A stretch of DNA of 62,317 nucleotides from assembly GCA_934446455.1 (NCBI GenBank), contig CAKSEE010000011.1:1-62317 (forward strand), given 5' to 3'. This document shows positions 1 through 7,691 of this stretch, one piece after another. The notes beneath the pieces were generated by a model. It was given only the letters and a program-made list of their open reading frames with translations, did not search any database and was not told the origin of the DNA. The position numbers and the translations under genes are program-made. Each line of letters begins with the position of its first letter. Within the stretch, counting starts at the first letter, position 1. Origin of the DNA: an uncultured Oscillospiraceae bacterium (lineage in GTDB: Bacteria; Bacillota; Clostridia; Oscillospirales; Ruminococcaceae).

Positions 1-822
1 AACGGCACGCCCGCCGCCCCCGCAAGGGGCACGATTCTGCCCGCAGAAGCGGCGCACGGAGCGCTCTCACGCGCAGGAGAGGTGGTGTTCGCGCAGAACG
101 GTGCGAACGGCATGAACGGCACGCCCGCCGCCCCCGCAAGGGGCACGGTTCTGCCCGCCGAAGCGGCTCGGGGAGCGCTCTTACGCATGGGCGAGGTTGT
201 ATTTGCGCAGAACGGCTCGGACGGCTCAGACGGCGCGCGCGGAAATGACGGCGCGAACGGCATGAACGGCACGCCCGCCGCCCCCGCAAAGGGCACGATT
301 CTGCCCGCAGAAGCGGCTCACGGAACGCTTTCACGCGCGGGAGAGGTTGTATTCGCGCAGAATGGCTCGGACGGCTCGGACGGTGCGCGCGGAAACGACG
401 GCACGCCCGCCGTCCCCGCAAAGGGCACGATTCTGCCTGTTGAAACGGCGCACGGAGCGCTCTCACGCGCAGGCGAGGTGGTATTCGCGCAGAACGGCGC
501 GAACGGCTCAGACGGCGCGCGCGGAATTGACGGCGCGAACGGTACGAACGGCACGCCCGCCGCCCCCGCAAGGGGCACGATTCTGCCCGCAGAAGCGGCG
601 CACGGAGCGCTCTCACGCGCAGGCGAGGTGGTGTTCGCGCAGAACGGCGCGAACGGCTCAGACGGCGCGCGCGGAAATGACGGCGCGAACGGTACGAACG
701 GCACGCCCGCCGCCCCCGCAAGGGGCACGATTCTGCCCGCAGAAGCGGCGCACGGAGCGCTCTCACGCGCAGGCGAGGTGGTGTTCGCGCAGAACGGCGC
801 GAACGGCTCAGACGGCGCAATC
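1..822 (+). repeat. In-frame tandem repeats encoding Gly-X-Y blocks
   Basis: Successive GEVVFAQ anchors lie at 79, 193, 343, 475, 625 and 775, giving units of 114, 150, 132, 150 and 150 bp. The length differences (36 and 18 bp) are multiples of 9 bp, so units differ by whole Gly-X-Y triplets and the frame is kept. The last two units are almost identical in DNA, which points to recent duplication. The repeats run through the left window edge, so the total copy number cannot be seen. Confidence 0.9.
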
Positions 823-1611
823 ACGCGCAATGTGGGAAGGATTCTTCCTGCGGGAAGAACCATACGCGCAACGGCAGGCTCGGAGCCTTCACGCCGCAGT
901 GCGGCGGAAAGCGGAATAAGCCGCGCAGTAATGGACAGGCTTGACCCGCAGACGGCAAGCGCGCTTGCGGGGCTGGTGCGCGAGGCAAAAGGCACGGCGG
1001 GGCAGGGCGCGGTTTATACCGCGGCGGTGGTTCCTGCGGAAATGGAGCACAGCTCTCAGCAGCCGCTTTCGGCGCAGCCCGACGGTATCTCTCAGCTGTC
1101 CGCGGCAATGGGCGCGGGAATAAGCACCAACGCCATGCGTATAATGCTTATGAATCTCAGAACCACAGCGCTTTCAAGAAAGAATACCACGATAGGCACG
1201 GAAAACGTCAGCAGGCATATGCGCAATGTAATAAGGTCTGCGGGAGGCGCTGCGGCAAAATATGACGATTCGCCCTACCTTGCAATGAGAAGCGCCGTGA
1301 CGTTCCGCACCGCGGAGAGCGCGGACATGGTAATGCTTGCGCCCCCCGTGGAAATGGACAGATTCTCCGCCGAGAGCGGATACTCGCGGCAGATGCCGCC
1401 CATAGAATTCAGGCAGCGCGAGGAAGCGCCCGCGCCCCCGCCCGCCGCAAAGCCAAAGGCTATATCCAGAACAACCGAGCAGACAGTCCGCACACAGCTC
1501 CCCAAGGGGCTTGACGACTTAAGCTACGCGGAAATATCGCGGCTTGCGGACAAGGTTTACGCGCAGATAGAAGCGCGGCTCAACCGCGAACGCATACGCA
1601 GAGGGCTGTAA
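1..1611 (+). CDS. Collagen-like repeat protein of the CIS locus (5' partial)
   Basis: The reading frame is open from base 1, so the gene begins before the window; 536 residues are visible. The first ~275 residues are repeats containing Gly-X-Y triplets (GAN, GSD, GAR, GND, GTN) followed by a constant APARGTILPAEAAHG / GEVVFAQ segment. Residues ~275-480 are low-complexity and Ala/Arg/Pro-rich. The last ~30 residues form a charged helix (YAEISRLADKVYAQIEARL). It ends 17 bp before the LysM baseplate gene and is probably co-transcribed with it. From memory, proteins ending in a similar A-x-x-V-Y helix are encoded just ahead of the LysM protein in other CIS loci; this is a weak family link. The structural role is unknown; a fibre-like or scaffold role is inference from the triplets. 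Confidence 0.7.
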   Translation, partial: NGTPAAPARGTILPAEAAHGALSRAGEVVFAQNGANGMNGTPAAPARGTVLPAEAARGALLRMGEVVFAQNGSDGSDGARGNDGANGMNGTPAAPAKGTILPAEAAHGTLSRAGEVVFAQNGSDGSDGARGNDGTPAVPAKGTILPVETAHGALSRAGEVVFAQNGANGSDGARGIDGANGTNGTPAAPARGTILPAEAAHGALSRAGEVVFAQNGANGSDGARGNDGANGTNGTPAAPARGTILPAEAAHGALSRAGEVVFAQNGANGSDGAITRNVGRILPAGRTIRATAGSEPSRRSAAESGISRAVMDRLDPQTASALAGLVREAKGTAGQGAVYTAAVVPAEMEHSSQQPLSAQPDGISQLSAAMGAGISTNAMRIMLMNLRTTALSRKNTTIGTENVSRHMRNVIRSAGGAAAKYDDSPYLAMRSAVTFRTAESADMVMLAPPVEMDRFSAESGYSRQMPPIEFRQREEAPAPPPAAKPKAISRTTEQTVRTQLPKGLDDLSYAEISRLADKVYAQIEARLNRERIRRGL

Positions 1612-1628
1612 TAAAGGAGGAATGAGCC

Positions 1629-2330
1629 ATGCTGGGCATGACAAAGGCAAAAATAAAGGTGCTTGACGGCGCAAACCAGAAGCTGAACGCCGTGGCTCTG
1701 CTGGGGTCAAGCGGGATACCATGCCTGTTTAACCCGTCCGACTTTACGATTTCGCGCAGCGTGAATTATGCGGAACACAGCGTACCCGGACTTGACAGGC
1801 CGCTTTTGCAGTTTGTGGGCGGAAGCGCGGATATCATGCGCTTCAGCGTGGTTTTTGACACCTACGGCGCAGGGCTCGCCGCGCAGAACAAAACCGCGGT
1901 CGCTTCCGCGCTGCTGCCCGACCCTGCGAAAATCGACGTCAGAAAATTCACAGACCCGCTGATGAAGATATCAAACGTCGATTCCGACACCCACGCGCCG
2001 AATATGGTGGAGTTCGTGTGGGGTTCGATAAGCTTTAAGGGGTATGTAAAGTCGATAGAGCAGCGCTTTACCATGTTCAGTATGCTCGGCACGCCGACAA
2101 GGGCGGTAGTCACGATAGAGCTTATTTCCGCGGCGAAAAACAACTTTGTAAGGAACTCTCCCGACCGCACCAAGGCGCGCACGATATCCGAGGGCGACAG
2201 GCTGTGCAGCTTCGCCTACGCGGAATACGGCGACTGCGCCGAGTGGCGCAGGATAGCCGACGCGAACGGAATCGACAACCCGCGCAGGCTCGAATCGGGC
2301 GTGGATATAATCATACCGCCGATACTCTGA
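1629..2330 (+). CDS. LysM-domain baseplate protein (Afp7/gp53-like)
   Basis: This 233-residue protein has an N-terminal phage-type domain (residues ~15-175, with FNPSDFTISRSVNYAEH and later FVWGSISFKGYVKSIEQ) and a C-terminal LysM-like module (~183-233, TISEGDRLCSFAYAEYGD and ending in IIIPPIL). This is the layout of the LysM protein placed next to the spike genes in CIS and T4-like baseplates, where it is thought to help clamp tube or sheath to the spike hub. The start is the ATG behind an AAAGGAGG site. It lies 34 bp before the gpD-like gene in the classic order LysM-gpD-gpV-gp25. Family confidence is high; exact role comes from homologous systems. Confidence 0.85.
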   Translation: MLGMTKAKIKVLDGANQKLNAVALLGSSGIPCLFNPSDFTISRSVNYAEHSVPGLDRPLLQFVGGSADIMRFSVVFDTYGAGLAAQNKTAVASALLPDPAKIDVRKFTDPLMKISNVDSDTHAPNMVEFVWGSISFKGYVKSIEQRFTMFSMLGTPTRAVVTIELISAAKNNFVRNSPDRTKARTISEGDRLCSFAYAEYGDCAEWRRIADANGIDNPRRLESGVDIIIPPIL

Positions 2331-2364
2331 ACGGCGCAAAGTTTTTGCGAAAGGAGGGAGAGCC

Positions 2365-3447
2365 GTGCTTTCAATAGGCTCGCTTATTTCGGACGAAAAG
2401 CATTTTCCGCAGTACAAGGTGCTTATAGGCGGAAAGGAGCTCAGCGCGCAGAAGTATTCCGTGCTTGCGATAGACGTGAACCTCAGCTCTTCCGTCAACG
2501 CAAACGACTGCCAGATAGTGTTCGCGGGGAAATACGACAGCGAGCAGAGCGAGGTAGGCGGCGGGCTTGTCTCAAAGCTTGCCGTGGGAAAGCGCGCGGA
2601 GGTGCTGCTGGGCTATAAAAGCCCGTCGTCGGTGTTTTTGGGGTACATAAACTCGGTGAACGTTGATTTCGGCGCGCACGGAGTTACCGTGACGGCGCAG
2701 TGTATAGACGCGCGCGGGCTTCTGATGAAGAATTACAGCTGGAAAACGCACCAGAAGGAAACCTATTCGCAGATAGTCAACGAAATGCTCAAGCCCCTTT
2801 CTGAGTTCGTTAAGAAAATCACCGTAAGCGTACCCGAGCCGAAGGGCGACGCCGCAAAGGAAATGCCGAAGGTAAAGGACGGCGAGGACGATTTCAGATA
2901 CCTTGTAAACCTTGCCGAGCAGACGAAAAGCAGCTTCTGCATGATAAACGGCGAGCTTAAGTTCGTGGCGGACATCACCGACAAGGGGCGCGTTGCGGGC
3001 GAATATACATGGGGAAAGGACCTGCTGTCGTTCACGCGGCAGACGGACCTTTCAAACCAGGTGGGCAGCGTTATCGTGCATGGCACGGAGCCCGACACGC
3101 TAAAGACGTTCGAGGCGAAGTCCGCGCCGCTTTCGGGCAGGGGAAAAACGGGCGCGCAGCTTTCAAAATCCGTGAGAAACAAGGTTATAGAGATACACAG
3201 CGCCGAAGTCAAAACGCGCGAGGAAGCGCAGAAGCTTGCGGACGCAACGCTGCTCAAGCACTCGATAACGCTTTGCCGCGGAATGGCGCAGGTGCTCGGC
3301 AGCGAGAAGCTGTTTCCCGCGTCAAAGGTGAAGTTCGACGGGCTCGACCCCGACGTCGACGGGGAGTACATCATAACGGGCGTGCACCACCGCTTCGACG
3401 GGGGCGGGTTCGTAACGGACATAGAGTTCAGCGGTTATACGGTTTGA
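2365..3447 (+). CDS. Late control protein D-like spike hub (VgrG N-terminal half)
   Basis: This 360-residue protein matches the phage late control gene D/gp27 family. It has the gpD beta-rich region with DDFRYLVNLAEQTKSSFCMINGE near 175-195 and a C-terminal DGEYIITGVHHRFDGGGFVTDIEF stretch typical of gpD and VgrG. It would form the trimeric hub joining the inner tube to the spike. The GTG start is supported by an AAGGAGG site 7 bp upstream; no ATG is better placed. The OB-fold/needle half of VgrG is a separate gene immediately downstream, so the VgrG-equivalent is split here, as in phage and several CIS loci. Confidence 0.88.
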   Translation: MLSIGSLISDEKHFPQYKVLIGGKELSAQKYSVLAIDVNLSSSVNANDCQIVFAGKYDSEQSEVGGGLVSKLAVGKRAEVLLGYKSPSSVFLGYINSVNVDFGAHGVTVTAQCIDARGLLMKNYSWKTHQKETYSQIVNEMLKPLSEFVKKITVSVPEPKGDAAKEMPKVKDGEDDFRYLVNLAEQTKSSFCMINGELKFVADITDKGRVAGEYTWGKDLLSFTRQTDLSNQVGSVIVHGTEPDTLKTFEAKSAPLSGRGKTGAQLSKSVRNKVIEIHSAEVKTREEAQKLADATLLKHSITLCRGMAQVLGSEKLFPASKVKFDGLDPDVDGEYIITGVHHRFDGGGFVTDIEFSGYTV

Positions 3448-3463
3448 CGGGGGAGGGACGGCA

Positions 3464-4210
3464 GTGACTGATTTTTTCGGCATGGGCTGCGCGCAGCAGG
3501 AGCGCAGCGTAAAGCACGGCATATCGCTTGCCAGGGTTACGAGCATAACCGACCCGAAAAACCTCGGCAGGGTGAAGTGCAGCTTCGTCACAAGCGACAA
3601 GGACGCGGGCGAAACGGGCTGGATATACTGCGTAACGCTTTTCGGCGGCAACGGCTCGGGTACGTTCTTTCACCCGAACGTTGGCGACATAGTGGCGCTT
3701 GCGTTTGAGAACGGCGAGGTGGAGCGCCCGATAGTCCTCGGCAGCGTGTGGATTGAGAAGAACAAGCCGCCGCTTGCCGTAAAGGACGGCAAGAACGACG
3801 ACTATACGATAACCACGCCAAACAAGAGCGTGGTGGAGCTTCACGATGAAAAGGGCAAGGAGCGCATAAGCGTGACGACCCCGAAAAAGCGCGCTCTCGT
3901 GCTTGACGACGAAAAGGAGCTTATGTCGCTTTCGGACGGCAAGAACGCCGTGGAGATAGACGGCAAGAAGGGCGAAATCACGATAAAGGCGGAAAAGAAG
4001 CTAACGCTCAAGGTCGGCAGCGGCGTTACGGTTACGTTTGACGGCACGGCGGGCGGCGTTAAGGTAGACGCAAAAAAGGAGCTTTCGGTGTCCTCCGCAC
4101 AGGTTGCGGTAAAGGCGAGCGGCACCGCGGAGATAAAGGGCAGCGGCAGCGTTACCGTTCAGAGCAGCGGCGTGCTGACGCTCAAGGGTTCAATGACGAA
4201 AATAAACTAG
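3464..4210 (+). CDS. Baseplate assembly protein V-like spike (gp5/VgrG OB-fold and needle)
   Basis: The 248-residue product begins with an OB-fold region (residues ~15-100: ISLARVTSITDPKNLGRVKCSF, then FFHPNVGDIVALAFENGEVERPIVLGSVW), the hallmark of gpV, gp5 and VgrG spikes. Residues ~120-248 are a run of short beta strands (KKELSVSSAQVAVKASG, SGVLTLKG), consistent with a triple-stranded beta-helix needle. The start is a GTG preceded by GGGGGAGGGA. It sits between the gpD-like and gp25-like genes. It should bind the PAAR-like tip made by the DUF4280 gene at 20878. No enzymatic C-terminal extension is present. Confidence 0.88.
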   Translation: MTDFFGMGCAQQERSVKHGISLARVTSITDPKNLGRVKCSFVTSDKDAGETGWIYCVTLFGGNGSGTFFHPNVGDIVALAFENGEVERPIVLGSVWIEKNKPPLAVKDGKNDDYTITTPNKSVVELHDEKGKERISVTTPKKRALVLDDEKELMSLSDGKNAVEIDGKKGEITIKAEKKLTLKVGSGVTVTFDGTAGGVKVDAKKELSVSSAQVAVKASGTAEIKGSGSVTVQSSGVLTLKGSMTKIN

Positions 4211-4238
4211 CGCATAACGCGTTTGCGGAGGGAAGAGC

Positions 4239-4652
4239 ATGGAGTACAAGGATAATAAGAGCTTTATGGGTCGCGGGCTTAAGTTCCCCGTGAGCGTCGA
4301 TCCCTCCACAGGCAGGTTTGCGATGAGCAGCGCCGAGGACGATATTTCCGAGGCGATACGGATAATACTGCGCACAAATCTCGGCGAGCGCGTTATGCTG
4401 CCGGAGTTCGGCACGGCGGCGGGAGATTTCATCTTTTCCGACAGCCGCGCGGAGCAGATTGCAGCGCTTGAGGACAGCGTGAGCGAGGCGCTCGAGCGCT
4501 GGGAGCCGCGCATAACCGACGTTGCCGTATCCACGGAAAACGGCGGGGAAAAGAACGCGCTGATGATAAGCATAAATTACACGGTAAGAACGACGAACAA
4601 CCAGTTCAACATGGTTTATCCGTTCTACATGATGGAGGGTGAGGGCAGATGA
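4239..4652 (+). CDS. gp25-like baseplate wedge protein (GPW/gp25 family)
   Basis: The 137-residue protein carries the family signature around residues 25-65: DDISEAIRIILRTNLGERVMLPEFG. In T4-like and CIS baseplates this protein nucleates sheath assembly on the wedge. The ATG follows a GGAGGG site. Its stop overlaps the next gene by 4 bp (ATGA), so translation is probably coupled to the baseplate J protein. Length is typical of the family (about 130-150 residues). Nothing is unusual. Confidence 0.92.
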   Translation: MEYKDNKSFMGRGLKFPVSVDPSTGRFAMSSAEDDISEAIRIILRTNLGERVMLPEFGTAAGDFIFSDSRAEQIAALEDSVSEALERWEPRITDVAVSTENGGEKNALMISINYTVRTTNNQFNMVYPFYMMEGEGR

Positions 4653-7600
4653 CGCTTCCAAAGCTTGACGAGAGGACCGTTGCGGATATCCTCGCCGAAA
4701 TAAAGAAGAAGAGCGAGTTCTACACTCCCGAGTGGCGCGCGGATTTTGACGACCCCGACGCGGGCGCGGCGCTTGCAAGGCTTTTTGCGGAGATGTTTTA
4801 CGACACTATCGACAGGTACAACCGCTTCCCCGAGAAGTGCTACATAGAGTTTCTCAACATGATAGGCGTGTGCGCCAAGAACGTTGCGCCCGCAGTGGGA
4901 ATGGCAGGTGCAAGGCTTGTTGAGGGCGCGCAGGACAGCGTATTTATCAGGGCGGGGACGCAGCTTTTCACCGACATTTCCGGCGAGCAGGGCGACAGGC
5001 GCGTTGTGTTTGAAACGGACGCGGGCTTTTTTGCAACGCCCGCAAAGCTGCGCGGAGTTTTCATGACCGACCCCTTGAACGACATTATAACCCGCACCGA
5101 CCCCGAGGCGGAGGGCGCGCTCCCGCTGGAGCTGTTCCACCCGAAAAAGGCAAACAGCATAGAGCGGCACGTTTTCGCGCTTGCAAGCGAACCCGTGCTG
5201 TATTCGTGCAGCCCGTGCGAGATAACCGTAAGGCTTGAAAACACGGGGCTGAGCTACCGCAGCGAGGCCGCCGTAAAAAAGCTTTGCAGCGCGCAGTTTG
5301 CAAGGTGGAGCGTTCTCACCGAGAGCGGCAGGGTGTACCTTGAAGCGAAAAGCAGCGGCGGCAGCATAGTCCTTACAAAAACCGAGCGCGCGCAGGTGCT
5401 GCTTACCAACGAGCGCGGCGAGCCTGCCGAGGAGGGCGCGGCGCCGTGGCTCTTCTGCGAGATGACCGCGGACGGCGAGCTTGACGAGATAACCGCGGAC
5501 AGCCTGAGCGTAAGCGCGCGCTCTGTTACCGCCGGGCAGACGAGCCGCAGGATAGCGCCCTCGCACATATTTGCAAACGACACCGAGGTGAGCCTGTCCT
5601 CGGGCGGTTACTGCTTCGGCAGGGAGCCGTCCGTCTACGACAGTTTCTTTGTAGAGTGCACCGAGGCGTTCTGCAAGCGCGGCGCGCAGATAACCGCAGA
5701 GTTTACTGTGGGCACTGTAACGGTCGGCGGCGATGAAGAGGACGAAGCCGCGGTGGATTTTGACAGCAGGCTGCTTGTGGACAAGGCGGACGCCGCCGCA
5801 AAGCCGCTTGACGATATCCGCATAAGCGACGTTGTGTGGGAATACTGGAACGGCTACGGCTGGGCGCTTTTAGAGGTGAGCGGCGATGTCAACCCGTTCT
5901 CATGTCAGGGCGAGGGCGTAAAGCGCGTTGTTACTTTCTTCTGCCCCGCTGACATGGCGCGTTCCGTGCAGAACGCGTACGACGGGCTGTGGATACGCGC
6001 GAGGGTGCGCGGGATAGACAACCGCTTCAGCATGAGGGGACGGTGGCATCTGCCGTACTTCAAAAGCATGGACATAAGCTACGACTACGGCGGGAAGTTC
6101 CTGCCCGTGGACGCGGTGTTCTCCGAAAACAGCAGAAAGCGGCTCATGTACACGCCGCACGGCGCGGAAATGAACATGACGCTTTTCCGCGTGTTTCCTG
6201 AAAAGCACCATGCGGTATACTTCTGCTTTGACGGCGAGCCGAGCGGCTACCCCGTAAATCTTTTTGCGGAGTTCGCAGGCTCTACGGACGAGGAGCGCGT
6301 TATCGTTTTCGAGTACCTTGCGGGAGAGCGCGGCGGCGCGCCCCGCTGGAACGAGTTTAAGGTAATAGACCGCACGCAGGGCTTTGAAAGCAGCGGGCTC
6401 ATTTCGCTCTACACGCCAAAGGGCTTTGCCGAGGCGGAGCTTTTCGGCGAGAGGGGCTGCTGGATAAGGGCGGTAAACCGCTCGATGAAATTCCACCCCG
6501 AATGCCGCAGATATCCCAGGCTGAGCGGCATTCGCATGAACACGGTAGGCATAACGCAAAAGCAGAGCATAAGCGGCGAGCCGCACGTCATTGCAGCGGG
6601 AAGCCCCGAGCGCGCTGTGGTTCTGCGCGAGAAGCCCGTGCTGCAATGCGCGGTTTGGGTAAACGAGCTTGGCGAAACGCCGCTTTCTGAGCTCAACGAG
6701 CTTGCTGCGCGCGACAGCAGCCTTGTAAGGCGGGTCTGCGGCGCTGCGGGCGAGCTTACGGAGTTCTGGGTAAAGTGGGAGCAGCGCCTTACCTTCGCGG
6801 ACAGCGGCGAGAGCGACAGGCACTACACGCTTGACGCGGCGCAGGGCGCGATACGCTTCGGCGACGGCGTGAACGGCAGGATACCGTCCTACGGCGCGGA
6901 CGCCGCGATAAGCGTGGATTACGCGTTCGGAGGCGGCAGGGAGGGGAATCTCCCTGCGGGGACGATAGAGGGCGCGATAGTGAGCCTGCCCTACGTTGAG
7001 AGCATAACCAACATAGGTCCAACCTGCGGCGGCAGCAGCGAGCAGAGCCTTGAAACGGTAAAGCGCATAGGCACAAAGCGGCTGCGGCACTTCGGCAGGG
7101 CGGTCACCTGCGGTGACTACGAGAACCTTATCCTTGAGGAGTTCTGCGAGGTGAGCGAGGTGCGCTGCTTTGCGGGGCGCGACAGGACGGGAGCGCTTCG
7201 CAGCGGGTACGTTACGGTGGTGGTGCTGCCGCACGACGGAAGCGAGGGCGCGTACGCGGCTTCGCTTTGCAGGAGGATAGAGGCGTTTGTAAGCGCGCGC
7301 GCGGGCTGCGAGCTTGTAAGCGCAAAGCGCCTTGCGGTCATTCCCGCGGTGACGATGCGCGTAAGCAGCGAGATCACCGTTCAGCTTGACGACTACGAGT
7401 ACGCCGCAGAGGCGGAGCGCAGCGTAACGCAGGCCGTAAGGACCCTGCTGGAGGGCAGCGGCGGCGCACGCATAGGCAGCGTTCCGCGCAGGAGCGACTT
7501 TCTTGCGGCGCTGGGGCATATCCCACACGTTGCTTATGTCAGCAGGATAGTGCTTGTGGGCGAATATTACCGCGAGAACGAGAAGCTCACGGTTTCGCTG

Positions 7601-7663
7601 GACGACGCGCAGGACTACAGATACCTTGTCGCGGCGAGCGGCGAGCATATAGTAAAGATGTAA
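4649..7663 (+). CDS. Large baseplate J-type protein (Afp11-like)
   Basis: This 1004-residue protein belongs to the 'putative baseplate assembly protein' family. The N-terminus (KLDERTVADILAEIKKKSEFYTPEWRADFDDPDAGAALARLF) has the wedge-binding form shared with the next gene, and the C-terminal third (residues ~735-960) contains the gpJ-like core: IRFGDGVNGRIPSYG, ETVKRIGTKRLRHFGRAVTCGDYENLI and a terminal repeat domain. It would form the inner wedge ring around the spike. Start ATG overlaps the gp25 stop. It and the following 711-residue paralogue correspond to the Afp11/Afp12 pair of antifeeding prophage-type systems. Confidence 0.85.
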   Translation: MTLPKLDERTVADILAEIKKKSEFYTPEWRADFDDPDAGAALARLFAEMFYDTIDRYNRFPEKCYIEFLNMIGVCAKNVAPAVGMAGARLVEGAQDSVFIRAGTQLFTDISGEQGDRRVVFETDAGFFATPAKLRGVFMTDPLNDIITRTDPEAEGALPLELFHPKKANSIERHVFALASEPVLYSCSPCEITVRLENTGLSYRSEAAVKKLCSAQFARWSVLTESGRVYLEAKSSGGSIVLTKTERAQVLLTNERGEPAEEGAAPWLFCEMTADGELDEITADSLSVSARSVTAGQTSRRIAPSHIFANDTEVSLSSGGYCFGREPSVYDSFFVECTEAFCKRGAQITAEFTVGTVTVGGDEEDEAAVDFDSRLLVDKADAAAKPLDDIRISDVVWEYWNGYGWALLEVSGDVNPFSCQGEGVKRVVTFFCPADMARSVQNAYDGLWIRARVRGIDNRFSMRGRWHLPYFKSMDISYDYGGKFLPVDAVFSENSRKRLMYTPHGAEMNMTLFRVFPEKHHAVYFCFDGEPSGYPVNLFAEFAGSTDEERVIVFEYLAGERGGAPRWNEFKVIDRTQGFESSGLISLYTPKGFAEAELFGERGCWIRAVNRSMKFHPECRRYPRLSGIRMNTVGITQKQSISGEPHVIAAGSPERAVVLREKPVLQCAVWVNELGETPLSELNELAARDSSLVRRVCGAAGELTEFWVKWEQRLTFADSGESDRHYTLDAAQGAIRFGDGVNGRIPSYGADAAISVDYAFGGGREGNLPAGTIEGAIVSLPYVESITNIGPTCGGSSEQSLETVKRIGTKRLRHFGRAVTCGDYENLILEEFCEVSEVRCFAGRDRTGALRSGYVTVVVLPHDGSEGAYAASLCRRIEAFVSARAGCELVSAKRLAVIPAVTMRVSSEITVQLDDYEYAAEAERSVTQAVRTLLEGSGGARIGSVPRRSDFLAALGHIPHVAYVSRIVLVGEYYRENEKLTVSLDDAQDYRYLVAASGEHIVKM

Positions 7664-7691
7664 CATTTTAAGGAAAGGAGCTGCCGATACT

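Noticed and set aside
1..822. Tandem repeats as a possible CRISPR array
   Set aside because: The units are in-frame coding repeats of 114-150 bp with no unique spacers of constant length.
318..995. Open frame on the - strand across the collagen-like repeats
   Set aside because: Repeats with few stop codons on either strand produce it; the + frame has the meaningful Gly-X-Y pattern and continues into a conserved C-terminus.
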